DNA from: Tubulanus polymorphus
Lineage: Eukaryota; Nemertea; Palaeonemertea; Tubulaniformes; Tubulanidae
Length of the DNA: 64,000 nucleotides
NCBI RefSeq assembly: GCF_964204645.1
Contig: NC_134030.1
Span: forward strand, 16,497,110-16,561,109
Direction: 5' to 3'
Shown: piece by piece, positions 10,956 through 22,930 of the stretch
How positions within the stretch are numbered: position 1 is the stretch's first letter
How the letters are laid out: every line of letters starts with the position of its first letter
Notes under the pieces: model-generated
The model's database searches: none
Seen by the model: the letters and a program-made list of their open reading frames with translations, nothing else
What the model was told of the DNA's origin: nothing
Made by a program: the position numbers and the translations under genes

Positions 10956-11809
10956 CAGGTGCCGGTTTAACCCTTAATTATGATTAAACCACTAATCATG
11001 ATTAAGCAAGTTAGGTGTTTCACAAAATGTAATTAACTTTAATTATAATTAAGTTAATTACAAAATTTAATTCTCCTCTAGAGTGTATTTAAACCATTTA
11101 ATCATCACTCGTTTATTATTGAAAACAAAAAGCTGCAGATGTTATTCATGGAATTTGGTGTTTATTAATTGACGAAGGCAATTTACACTTATTCCTAGTT
11201 TTTCAGATTGTTTGGCTGACTAATTTGGATTTTTTGCCTTTTGTAAAAATAATACTCTAAATTTTATTGATTTATTTTCAAACATCCTATGTTTTTGTCA
11301 GCATGACCACCACATACTTAGAAGTATTGAATTAATTGATTTTGTCCATAGATATGATAGATTTCTGTCATTAGAGTACATGTCTATGGAGTTATGGTGT
11401 TAAAAAGTATCACTGCTCGGAAATAAACCCCATTTACGAGGATTTTATTTAACTGACTGGAGGTGAGTTTCTATTTAAAAACTTTAGAGACATCTTGCTT
11501 AGTTGTTCCACTGGTTCCTGAGACCTTTCAGATCGAACTTTAACTCCCAAAGGAGTGAATTTCTCTTTTCCTCTAAACAAGGAAGGTTGTTGATGCTTGG
11601 ACCGCAAATGGCTGTCTAAAGTTCCGCCATTTTGATACAGTTAAATTGTAATTAAGTTGCCTAATTATGTAATTAGTTAATTTGTAAATAAACCCTTCCG
11701 TAAAACCCAATTTTAATCGTAATTAACTAATCATGATTAAAGAAATTTAATCATGATTTAGGTCCTAATTATAATTAAAGTTAATTACGCTTTGTGAAAC
11801 CGGCCCCTG
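10956..11809. mobile_element. hAT-type MITE with 8-bp target duplication
   Basis: An 854-bp element begins CAGGTGCCGGTTT and ends AAACCGGCCCCTG. Flanking octamers are TTGAATAT (10948-10955) and TTGCCTAT (11810-11817), matching at six of eight positions, an aged hAT-style duplication. The subterminal regions are inverted copies rich in TTAATTATAATTAA-like palindromes (about 11021-11075 and 11715-11795). The interior has no coding capacity. It depends on a transposase encoded elsewhere. Confidence 0.75.
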
Positions 11810-11817
11810 TTGCCTAT

Positions 11818-12474
11818 TAGGTAGTTTATTACATGAAAAATTCGAAATTTCCATGCCCGTGTCAGCTATATCGTGAGCCGTTTTTCATTTTCGATATTCC
11901 CTTAGCTTTAAGCCACTAACTATCCCCAATGCAACTAATAGACTCTCCAAGAAGTTAAACCCAGAAATGATTTTGAAGATAGCCAGATTGGAGATTGCGC
12001 TGTATTTCCACAAGAATTTTGATGGATTAGATGATGTACCGTTATCTTACACACCTACGCTTTAGATACCAAAACTATCTTTACTGTCTGTCATACAAAC
12101 TATGTGGTTGTCACGTTTGAAATCAACTGGTGATAGTATGGGGCTAGACTGTAAGTGAAGGAATATGATATGAATGTTTTGTAAATTGATCCTAAAATTC
12201 ACCAGATAGGAAGACCGTTAGATATGCAGCAAGCGCAAATAAGAAGGTAATAAAATAGAAAACTGAGAATGTATTTAGACCTACTATAGGCAAAACAATT
12301 AACAACAGCAAATTTCTATTACAAAACATAATACTGGTAGGTTAATATTTTTAGATCCCCTACGACTATAGAATAGAAAGATACATACAGAATTGTTGTC
12401 AATAACAGTTTAATGATTTTAATAACCAACCAATTTTAATATTCTATTTCGAATTCAATTTAATTATATGTTAC
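11818..12474. other. Spacer, nothing recognised
   Basis: No supportable feature between the MITE and the last exon of the pogo-like gene. It may contain 3-prime untranslated or terminal element sequence of that gene, but no polyadenylation context was convincingly assigned. Confidence 0.35.
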
Positions 12475-13725
12475 CTCAGGAGGCTGATTTTGATTTAATT
12501 CCAGTGGCTTGAATAATTCTACTGGCAATATTGAAGCAGGATCTGATTTCTGAATATAGATACAATACATTTTATATCAGTATATTAAACGAACAAAATA
12601 GGTAAATAATGAATTTGTGACTCACTATATCGCAAACAGTTGTAGTTGATGGTATGTATGCTTCGCTTGGAATTGCTGATGGGTCAAAAGGAAAATTCCA
12701 CACGACCTGAAACCATTAATCAGTATTTCTGGTGATATACTCTGCCAAGCCTTGCGAAATATTTTAAAGTAACAGATTTTGCTGATCTCTCTGCCCGGAT
12801 AGTCATTTGAAAATTTTTTGCGCAACCGGTTCCAGCTCGATTTTAATGTCTTGAAACAGGCTCTGTTTATGCAAAGAAATACCTTTAATATTGGCTAGAA
12901 TGTTGTTCTACGAAGAGAAAAAATTTCACTTTTACCTATCAATGGGTTGCAACCAGCTTGAAGTATGTTTGAGTAATTTGATTACAGTTATCTGGGTCTC
13001 TCTGGCTACTTCGGTCAGTTCTAAATGAATTATGACTGTTATGTCGTCCTTCTGAGATCAGTGTTTGTTGTTGTGTTAACCCAATTGCTGGGAGGAGGCT
13101 TTCCTTGAACCGAAAAGTGGCAATATCCTAGAAAATTTAAAGATAAGACATTGGTTAGAATATATACGATGATTTTAAATCATTGTTTATTTTTGTCATT
13201 TTAATTACCTGTTTGGTCCACCCGGTTTTGGATTCAGACAGGGTTGTTCCAGGAGGAGCATCAACTGAGTCAACCGATTGAAGTGACGCGGCGGTCTTTC
13301 CTCTAAATATGACGTGTGGTGCCAGTATATGACCAGATGCATAACCACAGGCCATAACAGTTTCCGCTTATCCTCGACTGCACGTACCTGCTTCCTTTTC
13401 TGAAAAACCCATCAATTCAAGAAAAGGAATCATCAGGGAGTTTCATAATTATCTCTGTTTCTAGATGATATATTAAACCGACATCGATAAGAATTCAGGT
13501 TCCAGTGTAATTAGCCAATTTTTACATCGAAAATCACCAATTTGGCCCACCTTGCTACAATTCTCCTGAGTACGTGAGTCAGCTGAACCCCTGTAACATT
13601 GAGGTTCCAGATGTACATCGGCTGAATACCAGCCAATACACTCTGGATGCCTTGAAATAACATCTCAACTTTTTTTACGTTTACGCACTGAGGCCTAACT
13701 GCAGCAGTGCCCTCTGGTTTTTTAA
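12475..13725 (-). pseudogene. pogo/Tigger-type DDE transposase with five exons, degenerate
   Basis: Five candidate exons with GT-AG borders are read on the minus strand: 13551-13725, 13209-13399, 12936-13127, 12626-12882 and 12475-12549. Exon 1 holds PMYIWNLNVTGVQL, aligning with the pogo WNxDETG catalytic motif but with Asp changed to Asn. Exon 2 holds ACGYASGHILAPHVIF and DAPPGTT...SKTGWTKQ. Exon 3 holds EVARETQITVIKLLKH and LQPIDR, the third catalytic Asp. Exon 4 holds KIFRKAWQSISPEILINGFR and SCGIF. Frameshifts occur in exons 2, 3 and 4. The DNA-binding N-terminus was not found. Introns are unusual for a young transposon, so this may be an old or host-captured copy that decayed. Confidence 0.75.
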
Positions 13726-13737
13726 ACGATACACTTG

Positions 13738-13876
13738 GGTGTATACATATATACAACATATTCCCATATATACCAAGGATCCACGGATGTGGGATAGTTA
13801 CATGAAACCCAATTGTGTGGCAACGTTTTAAAACCAAAGTATGTGGTATATACAGGAATATGTTGTATATCCCCTT
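13738..13876. repeat. Imperfect inverted repeat upstream of the pogo exons
   Basis: The segment TATACAACATATTCCCATAT near 13753 recurs inverted near 13846-13875, with a spacer of roughly 60 bp. It could form a weak hairpin. No element boundary was identified. Confidence 0.4.
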
Positions 13877-14059
13877 AAATCATTTGTATATCCCACTCTT
13901 TTACTACCCTGTTAGATATATAAAAATTTATAATTCGTATTCCCTTTTTTATTATGATTACGAACTTAATTTAATTAGCCGAAAAATTATATCTTGTTTC
14001 TCCGCACCGGCCCTGTCAGTTTGTAAATTACAATAGAATGTGTCATCAGTTCATTTCTC

Positions 14060-15200
14060 CGGTGTTGTCATATCGCGGAAAGACGGAATCGCGGAATTTT
14101 CCAAAAACGCGGAATTTCTTCATTTTTACTATAAATAGTAAACGGGTTTTCCCACGGGGATATCCACTGTCGGACAGGGCACCGGACCCAGGTTTTCAAC
14201 ACCGGGAAGTAGTATTTGATAATTAATTATATCGCCAGTCAACAACTTAACGATACTGTTCCAAATAATGGAGAACCTAGGCAATACGTGCTTTGCGAAT
14301 TCAGTGATACAGAGTATCGCTGCATTAACTGAAGGATTACAAATCGATGGTACGCAAACGTAGGATTTGTGATGACACCATGGGTCAATCTCAAGGACTC
14401 ACTTCCGAGTTAAGATTTGACTCTGGTCTCTGGATTTAAATTATTGGAAATGAATTGATTCTAAGTAACTCACAACTGTGGAACTGGATCGATGTCAGTC
14501 GAAAATAAATAGACATGATGTATATTTCATTCTGGCTTAGGATTGTTCATGCGTGTTGTGTGTCTACATTGTTGTTATAAGCGAAGAATGTGGTTTATCT
14601 TTTAGAATTAAATGATATTAAAGATTATAAAATGGTTTCGTTTTTTTTTTTTGTGTTTACTGTGTGACTGCTATAACATATGTTCTTATGCTGATTATTT
14701 GGATCAAAAGAATCTTATTGGTACCGGTACTGGACGGCCGTAAAATTATAATAATTTCAAAGGAATTTGAACCGGTACTTGTTTGGTCGTAGGATTTCAT
14801 GTTTGCAACCATCTACAACTACGGTCCGACACCGCGAACGCGCTCAATATTTATCTGATAATATTCGTTTCTGAAGTTCTCAAAAAGTCGATGAACTTCG
14901 ATAACCGAAGTTTGCCTAGTAGAAATAGACATTAGGTGCCTGGTCTCTTTCACCTCACTTGATTCTGACTTCTTCTACAGGTGGCAGCCAGTCAACGGTA
15001 TCGTAATATAATAATTCCATATAAAATTGCCTGCAAATAATGGGATTCGAACCTAAGTCGTTGCATCGATCGGTCCGGTGCCCTGTCCGACAGTGGATAT
15101 CCCCGTGGGAAAACCCGTTTACCATTTAAAGTAAAAATGAAGAAATTCCGCGTTTTTGGAAAATTCCGCGATTCCGTCTTTCCGCGATATGACAACACCG
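14060..15200. mobile_element. Mutator-like element with 129-bp TIRs and 9-bp target duplication
   Basis: Arms 14060-14188 and 15072-15200 are inverted copies with only a few mismatches, starting CGGTGTTGTCATATCGCGG. They are flanked by TCATTTCTC (14051-14059) and TCATATCTC (15201-15209), eight of nine matching. Long TIRs with a 9-bp duplication are the signature of Mutator-like elements. The ~880-bp interior has no transposase, so it is non-autonomous. Confidence 0.82.
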
Positions 15201-15639
15201 TCATATCTCTAACTGTTATTAACTGTTATTGTATGCCTTGTTGTGATTTTTTAAAAGTAATATAGAGGGTAGATAGGCGGCCGCCAGTCAGCTCAGCAGA
15301 CAAGGCTATCAACAAGGTGAAACAAGGCTATCAATATTTTTAGCCGTATCCCCTGCCCAGGATTTTTTTTCAAATTTAATTTATTTCTGCCCTCTAAAGG
15401 GACCTAGAAGGATTTTATTTGTTCTACAGACGCAATTGCTCCGCGTATATCGCGTATAGCTTTATATGTTACAAACCATTTGGGAATCATTCCATAATTT
15501 GATAAGCCTTCATCAACATGAAAGTGTGCGCATTGTTTTCGGGTAACGGCATGATCTCGTAAGAAATGAATTTCAAATTCTGATCCTCAAATGGAAATGT
15601 GAGGTCTCTCAAAGTTGATACTGGTACCTTGTTTCTCAT

Positions 15640-17170
15640 CCAAACCTCTTTTCTTCTTATGATGAGGGCGGGCAAATTTTTAGCCCACTTGGGACTTTGG
15701 TCCCAGCGGGCTATCGCGTTCACTTTTCGTCCATCCTCCGTCCGTCCGTAGACGGAATTAAGTTATTTTGGGAAGTTTTGAAGACGCTTCAAGGTAATGT
15801 CTTGATATTTGGTTTATACATGTATCTACCCTAGACACATCTTCAGGCCAAAAACTGGCCCTGTCAGATTCAAGATGGCCTACTGGCAGCCATTGTTGTT
15901 CGCCAAAATCAGCACTTTTTACACATTTTCGAAGTTTTCAAGGGAAATTTTGAAGACGCTTTTATCAATTACCTTGATTGTTTGTATATATTTGGCCCAT
16001 CAACTTAAGAAAAATTGTGTTGATTGGACTAAAGATTGCCGTCCTATGACCTTTTTAGTGTCCAAAAATGTCAATTTTGGCCCGAATCCTGAGTCCTGTA
16101 GCTTCCTACTGGTTTGCCATTTGTCATTGCAATTTGTGATGGGTATTCTTTGGAAAGGGATGTTTTATACGTGAGACATGTATTTTTGATCAGCTAATTA
16201 TTGCGCAATTGGCAGCCATCTTGGCGTCATCAGTACTCATTCGTAGGTGGGAAAAGGTTTTTCCACATTATATTGATACCTAAGCATATTGTGTTCCATG
16301 TATTGGAAAGTTGCAGCTCATAACGTTTTCTATGATATTGGTGAGTTTCAAGGTCATTGCTTTTTGTATATGGCCACCAGGGGGCATTGAATACAATAAC
16401 TTAGTATTTCTATATTATAGTATTACAGTATTGTACTTACGCATATTTTGTTACCACAATCAATTGCAAAGTTGTAGCTCATGACATCGTCTATGATTGT
16501 CGTGAGTTTCAAGGACATAAGTTATTCAATATGGTCACCAGGGGGCGTTGAATGGTAGAAGAACTTGGTATTTTCTTATCAGATTGGTACCTAGGGATAT
16601 TTTGTTACCATGATCAATTGCAAAGTTGTAGTATATGACATGTTCTATGATTGTGGTGAGTTTCAAGGTCATTGGTTTTGCATATAGTCACCAGGGGGCT
16701 TTGAATAGTAGAATAACTTAGTATTTCCTTTTTAGATTGGTACTTAGGGCTATTTTGTTACCATGATCCATTGCAAAGTTGTAGTGCATGACATGTTCTA
16801 TGACTGTGGTGAGTTTCAAGGTCATTGGGTTTTGCATATGGTCACCAGGGGGCGTTGATTAATATGATGACTTAGTATTTCTATATTATATTTGTACCTA
16901 CGAATATTTTGTTACCACAATCAATTGCAAAGTTGTAGCTCATGTCATCGTTTATGATTGTGGTGAGTTTCAAAGACATAGGTTGTTCTATATGGTCACC
17001 AGGGGGCTTGAATAGTAGAACAACTGTGTATTAACTTATTAGATTGGTACCTTGGATATTTGGTTACCATGATCAATTGCAAAGTTGTAGTTCATGACAT
17101 GTTCTATGATTGTGGTGAGTGTCAAGGTCAGTGGGTTTTGCACATGGTCACCAGGGGGCGTTGGAGTAAA
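15640..17170 (+). mobile_element. Dispersed element with ~154-bp core tandem repeats, copy 1 (Helentron/pearl-like architecture)
   Basis: The element has a unique part (about 15640-16250), including an imperfect hairpin at 15680-15712 and a short CCGT-type microsatellite. Six head-to-tail units of about 154 bp follow. The same arrangement recurs at 29460-30325. Non-autonomous Helentron-type elements of bivalves (pearl family) have a similar layout of short flanks and a few ~150-160-bp core repeats. I infer membership of that class only from architecture. No Rep/helicase is encoded, and exact ends were not fixed. Confidence 0.55.
16371..17164 (+). promoter_or_regulatory. Six tandem CTCF-consensus-like boxes
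   Basis: Boxes of the form TGGYCACCAGGGGGCGTTGA start at 16371, 16532, 16685, 16839, 16993 and 17145, all in the same orientation, spaced 152-161 bp. The core CCACCAGGGGGC or TCACCAGGGGGC matches the conserved bilaterian CTCF recognition core. Because each lies in a tandem repeat unit, the boxes are copies of one ancestral box. Between boxes the units also share a GAGTTTCAAGGTCATTGG stretch. Whether the host CTCF binds here is not known. Confidence 0.5.
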
Positions 17171-18325
17171 GAGACAGGGCGGGAAGTTTTTTCTTTTTAA
17201 ATCCAAAAATTATTTACTATGTATATCATATGAGACGAGAGCAGAAGTTTTTCAGTCTCGATCCATAGAAGGTTAAGTGGGCAGAGAACCAAGACATGTT
17301 CATTTGCTTATTTTTTTAATCTCAAACATCTTAACTACGTACACAATTTCAAACAAATGCAGGCTAAAATGGCATATAAACTCCAAGGTAACATGCCCGA
17401 TTGTTCTGTGAATGTCATTTCTATTATCATGTCCAAAGTCTGACTATGCTAATTTTTCTTTGGGTTGACTGGCTTATTAGGCTCCATTTCATCATAGACA
17501 AATTCAAATGTCCCGGGGGAGGTATTTTTTTCTTCCAAGAAAGAACCGACCATAAATATTCTGATATTTATGTTGGTTTCGGACATTACTTTGTTCTTGT
17601 TATTTTCGCTTTGGGGAGTGACACGAGCGGCTTCGTGATTTGATCAGAAACTAGGTTTCAACTATGAAGGGCTTAAGTTATAATTTGCAAGCTGCCTCTG
17701 AGCTCAAACTTAACACCACATATTCACGCACTGTCACTCAAAACCAATTTGCCCCTTCAGTTCCACTTAAATTTTGGTATGCTAGGGTCAATAACTTAAG
17801 TCCCCATTGTTAACAGTAATGCAATTTGTAGAACCGGGTTGCAACAATTTATCACATATACATACGTCCAAAGTAAGAGAGCTTAATGAATTCCCCGTAA
17901 CTGTAAGAAATACATCCGTTAGAAATGAACGGATAATGAACAGATGTGCCGGTGCTGTGAATTTTATTACAGCAAGGTTCCACTGTAATATGATGTATGA
18001 CCAAGGAAATCAGCAGGTTCAACGAATAATCTCCCATTGCCTGTTTTTACACCTTTTTAAATCCTTTTCAGCTCAACGAACAACCAAGACACTTCTTTTA
18101 TATTAAAAACCATCACTTTATTTCTAACATTTCAACTATAGTATAGTAGTATCTATTTTCATTTGGTTTTTACATTATTACATGATTGATGTTATAAAAC
18201 ATACAATGTAATATACAGTGAAAAAATGTAACAAGAGCAAAAACAAAATTTGAGCTACAAAGAGAGATCACAAGGATTTATCGAAGCCGTGTACTTATAC
18301 CACTTAGGCTACTGAATATGATGTA
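17171..18325. other. Gene-poor stretch with possible pogo-type MITE
   Basis: No gene is supported. At about 17829-17987 a segment starts with GTAGAACCGGGTTG and ends AAGGTTCCACTGTA. This resembles decayed pogo/Tigger-type termini, but the left end is too diverged for certainty. Confidence 0.3.
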
Positions 18326-18329
18326 ACAT

Positions 18330-19090
18330 GTCTTTTTTAAATCAATAGATAGCTTATTGGCACGACACCAAATTACAAGATTTGATGACTCACGGTTGAC
18401 AGTATTAACAAGACTGATGTATAAACAGATGAATTTTTACAGTCATTTATATGGATCAGAAACAACAAAGGACCTAAAATACCTTGGGGAACTCCAATAC
18501 CAATACTAAGCGAAGTTGATTTAAATGCTTCAAGTTGAACAATTTGCGGACGGTCGCTCAGGTAGTTTTTGAACCATATCAGTGCGTTACCTTTTATAAT
18601 AATAGTTTTATAATAATTGTTTAATTGATGTAGTAAAATGCTGTGGTTAACAGTATCAAAACCTTTGGAAGGATCTAAAAATATCCCAATCGATGGTGTT
18701 TTAGATTCGATATTTGCATTATTGAAATTATATCTATAATCAAAGCTATTGCTGTTGAGTGGGTTATACTGAATCCAAACTCGTTGCTATTTAAGATTGA
18801 GAATTTTTCACAAAATGAGGTTACTCTATTATAAACAATTTTTTCCTAAATCTTGGAGAAACAGGATAGGATTGATATAGGTCAATAATTATCAAAACAA
18901 TGGGCATCACCTTTCTTATAAAATGGACGAACTCTGGCGATTTTTTGCTCAAACGGAACAATAACAGATTGTAGGCTGCAATTAAATATACTAGAAAGTG
19001 GGTCTTTGATTGTGTCAATAACTTTCTTTATGATTTTCATTGAGATTTCATCGATACCGATCCCCTTATTTGCTGAAAAGCTATTCACAA
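18330..19090 (-). pseudogene. LINE reverse-transcriptase relic (Jockey/CR1-type)
   Basis: The minus strand from 19088 reads GIGIDEISMKIIKK, SIFNCSLQSVIVPFEQ and ARVRPFYKKGD, the conserved RT fingers of non-LTR retrotransposons. Further down, in shifted frames, a SKGFDTVNHSILLHQL segment (about 18610-18680) and a GIGVPQGILGPLLFLI segment (about 18470-18510) are legible. The FADD catalytic box is not preserved; sequence is lost just before it. Frameshifts and the missing ends show a dead 5- and 3-prime truncated copy. Clade assignment is by general resemblance. Confidence 0.8.
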
Positions 19091-19239
19091 TGTCAGCGAT
19101 CTCATAACCATGAGTTGGAAAGAAGAGAGTTTTCTTCTTTTGGACTATGTACTATGTGTTTTTACATTTTCTGTTTATCAGTTTAACATTGCTAATTCTA
19201 GCGCGAATTTGAGCTTCTGTGCGACTGAGCTTTGACACA

Positions 19240-21770
19240 AATGCTTAATTTTCTCCCTGGGTACCGGTTTCTGGTTTTCGACGAATGTTCCAATGCAATT
19301 TCTGAATTCTTTCTTTCCTGTTACATCCAGAAATTTTCACTTTGCATTGGGCTAAATATGAAAAATGAATCCACGTAAAGATTTTGCAAAATGCTCTCTG
19401 TGGGATTGTTAAGAGAGAGAACAATGATGGAATGCACACTGTTGAAAAAACTCCATTCCAAGCAATGTTTAATTAACTTACCAGTGGAAGACGGATTCAG
19501 GTATCTTAATTGCAGGTTCTCCTAAAAAGTGAACATTTACTGGGGATATCTGAATCATTTGTACATTATTTACTCCCGAAAAGGTGATTGATAAATCAAT
19601 ACATATACCGCCATCCCATATCCCGCCACCACCACTTACAGCCAGGTTTTATCAACGTGCATCTCTTAAAAAATACACAGACAGGCACCCCCCTCATTAT
19701 ACCGTCAAATCCTTCTGCACCGATGTGGGTTGCACTTGATCATCAGGGGCTAATTGTACATTTTAAGTATTTGCATAATCAAAGAACTAACCTGAGCCAG
19801 TGAAAGAAGAAGATGGAACACGACCAGAACGAGTTTTTTCAGGTGTAGCACCGACATTGACATTGCTTTCCGGATCTAAGGAGGGAAAAAAACAGTTTTC
19901 ACTGGGTTAAATATTATACGATCTTAGTGCAGCTGATGTAATACCGGGCTGCCGATTTCATGTATTGGTTTTACCTTGTGTAATACTGCCCTCTCCAGTT
20001 TCAGCTACGGTTTCGTCCGATGCAAGAAGAATAATTCTTATCGTGTACAACTAAACTATTCTTTAGCGCGGGATCTCTGAAAAATATCACATTGATAGAA
20101 TTCAACTTACCAGTTCATTCGTCGTCAAAACTCACAGGAACAGGACACTATGCATTATACGTCAAAACAGAGAAAAGCTTTAAGGTTCAAAGCCCAGATG
20201 AGGAATTTTTACTGAAGTCAAACAGATATCTTATACCTCACAATGGTTTTAAGCTGTAAGATTGAATTTTGGACAAAGATGGTCTTTGACATGACTTAAG
20301 GTTGTGTTTCCACCCATTTCTGCAAGGTTATGAAACCTTAAATAATCACCTTTTAAGTTAATGGCATCCAGACTTTTCCCATGAAAATTCCGCATGATAA
20401 AATTATCTAGGGCGATGAGCAATCGTGCCACTTTGTTTTTTTCAAGTATGGAACTTGACAGCCTGTAGTGATCCATGTGGATATTCAAATTATGGCCCAT
20501 GTGGTCACATACAAGTTTAAGCTCACCAGGCAGCATTTCCATAATCTTGAAAAAAATTTATAACTAAATGATAATTAATAAAGTGACTTCTTGATTTCTT
20601 TTATGACTGGTGGAAAATATCATTACCTGTGATGTTGTAGCTAAGTACTTTCTCATCTTGTCGATCTAATGAACTCTGGTTTCTGGAGACCAGTACACTC
20701 TCTCGTGACCTCTCATTGCCTGGCAGCCATCTAGTGGAGTAGAAGCACTTTTTCTCCGGCTAAAATAGAAAATAATCAACTTCCAGGAGTAAAATCAGAG
20801 CCGAGTATGCAAACACTAAAAATTTTTCTGGCAATACTGTATATTGCCTAAAAAAATTGCACAAATTTTTATCAGTTTAAAGCAAAATGAAAAATATCAT
20901 TCATGAATTAAATTACTGTTTTGGATGATAAAGATGAAAAAGCATAAAGGAGATAGGAGATTTTCGTGAAAACTTCGCTGTTGATTGTTGCTATGCAAAG
21001 ATACCAAATACCGTTTGTAACGCAAGGACTGAGCAGACATCTTCCATTTCAGGCATAGTTTTTTCGGGCTGTGGATTCTCGGGTTTCAACGGGCAAGAGG
21101 ACTTGATGTGGCTCCACAAGCGTTCTTAGTGGAACAACGCAAAGCAGAATTCGCACGGAACAAAATCCCACGGTCTTCTACATATTTTTGATGTTTGGGA
21201 CAATCTTCGTGCCAGCACCAATTCACCCTCACCTTTTTGGATTACCTGTTATTACATCACTTGACTTGAGAAATCCTAATGGTAACGAATCTAAAATAAA
21301 CTGGAAATGGGCTTTTTATTCTTTGAACAAAGGACCCAGTTTTGAGGATCCTGAGGAATGTACAATGATTCTAAATAATAGTCAAAAGCAACAATAAACT
21401 AATGCTTGAGTAACTTTTCATCTAGTAAAATTCCTAAAACCAATACTGAACATGGTAGTAACAAGTGAAAACCATCCACAATTTTAAAAACTCAAGATAG
21501 TGATCCTGTGATCAAATTCAAAATTTAACAATCAATGAAATAATGATGTACACTTGGAAATTATAAAGCTATAAATACCTGTATATTATGTTTGAAATTG
21601 CCTTTATTTTGTAACTACAGTAATTTGTTCTTTTACTCTTTCGAACCATTTGACAGAAGGCCTATCTCTCAGACATCATCTTCTTGGCAGTGCTGAGACA
21701 GATAATGATATGCTATCTTTGACTTGTAACATTTTCCACAGTAGAAGCAGAAGTCTGGTAGTCACGTGTA
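19240..21770 (-). pseudogene. Multi-exon gene with C2H2 fingers and a tyrosine-recombinase-like C-terminal domain
   Basis: Candidate minus-strand exons in order are as follows. 21669-21761: finger FCFYCGKC...YHYLSQHCQE. 21012-21177: second finger PCEFCFALF...LWSHIKSSCP, with one internal stop. 20627-20759: STR-MRKYLATTSQ before a GTAATG donor. 20350-20545: open, with CDHMGHNLNIHMDHYRL and GKSLDAIN. Short exons with good splice sites follow at 20111-20146, 19975-20040, 19792-19875 and 19482-19521. An R-K-x-x-A-T block followed by MGHxxxxHxxxYR resembles the R...HxxR...Y region of tyrosine recombinases, as in Crypton-derived proteins. This type of protein is recurrent in invertebrate genomes, with unknown role. 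A stop and a frameshift suggest decay or sequence errors. Confidence 0.6.
20350..20545 (-). CDS. Open exon with MGH...HYRL recombinase-like motif
   Basis: This is the best-preserved exon of the finger/recombinase-like gene. It lies between an AG acceptor after a T-run and a GTGATT donor, and is open over its whole 196 nt. It encodes ELKLVCDHMGHNLNIHMDHY and then KNKVARLLIALDN and FHGKSLDAIN. The Gly-His pair and downstream Tyr occupy the place of the box II His/Trp and nucleophilic Tyr of tyrosine recombinases. The Tyr is present; full catalytic competence cannot be judged from one exon. Confidence 0.6.
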
Positions 21771-21827
21771 CCACCTACTTTGGGCTTGTATGTTGGTAAT
21801 GTAACTGAAATTCCAAATGGAAAACAT

Positions 21828-22040
21828 TAGTTTACTATATTATTACAACTAAACCCGGAAACCAGTTATGGGATATAGGTTATTCCTACTATATTATCAA
21901 AATAAACCCGGAACCTTAAGTTATGGGATATAAAATATTCATATTATGTTATTACAACTAAACCTGGAAACCTCAAGTTATGGGATATACAATATCCCTA
22001 CTATATTAATACAACTTAACCCAGAAACCAGTTATGTGAC
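21828..22040. repeat. Tandem repeat, about three ~65-bp units
   Basis: Three degenerate units share AACCCGGAAAC and AGTTATGGGATAT with a TACTATATTA spacer. They lie in otherwise unannotated sequence upstream of the finger/recombinase-like gene. No function is evident. Confidence 0.6.
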
Positions 22041-22930
22041 AACTTTTATTGCTCCTATTCACTTTAAAAATTGTTGAACGATAAGAAATGAAATATAAAT
22101 AATAAATATGAAACATATAAGTTAACAGTACACATGTGATTAATGACGTTGAATCAAACATGAATTTATGTATTTACAGTGCAAAAAGCTCCAACTCAAT
22201 TACCTAGGATATAGTTTGAGCCAAGAATCAAGTATTTGGAAGTAATTTGACATGGTAATTGAATTTCTGATACCCTATTTCGAATTACAAAGTATTTCCT
22301 GTTCGTATCATTTGCGCAGTATCACAACATTATGAGTTTTCCGGTTTGCTCGGCTACCCGTACTGGCGGGGTAGTCTAGAGAGGCCAATGAAAACTCCGG
22401 TTTGCTGAACCACCCCTCTTTGCGGGGATGCGGTATGATGTTTGATCTGACAGTTTCAAGTGGTTAATGGCTGTTTCAAGTGCTTACAACGATGCTTATT
22501 ACTTCGTGGTACATGGTGGTTTAAAAAAAGATTTCATAATAATACGCTCACCGCGTGGGCTTCGTAGAAAGACCACTACCTGTGACCTTCCCAAATTTTA
22601 ATTGTCCTGTCCGATTTGGTTTCATCCAATTGAGAGACTGCCTTTTCCAGTTAGGGCATTTTTGGATCACGTCACTCCAGGAAATGACTTAACGCTTTTG
22701 GGCCCCTTCGTCGGTTCCACATGTTTCATTTGAGCTATAGACCATGATGGTCAGTAACTGACCAATTGAGATATCCCCGAGTCTGAACACTTGACTTCGA
22801 CTTTCGGAAATTTATCATGTAATGTTTGTGTTCAAACTACTAAGGAATCATCATTGCAAATTCATCACTGACCATCACTGACCACCATAGACCAATTCAA
22901 ACTTCTCGAATATGAAAACGATATACCGCG

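Noticed and set aside
13815-14036. Plus-strand frame beside the pogo exons
   Set aside because: Antisense or low-complexity Tyr/Ile-rich reading with no motif.
15680-15712. Helitron 3-prime hairpin terminus
   Set aside because: An imperfect hairpin is present, but no CTRR end or adjacent insertion site could be shown, so the Helentron link stays architectural only.
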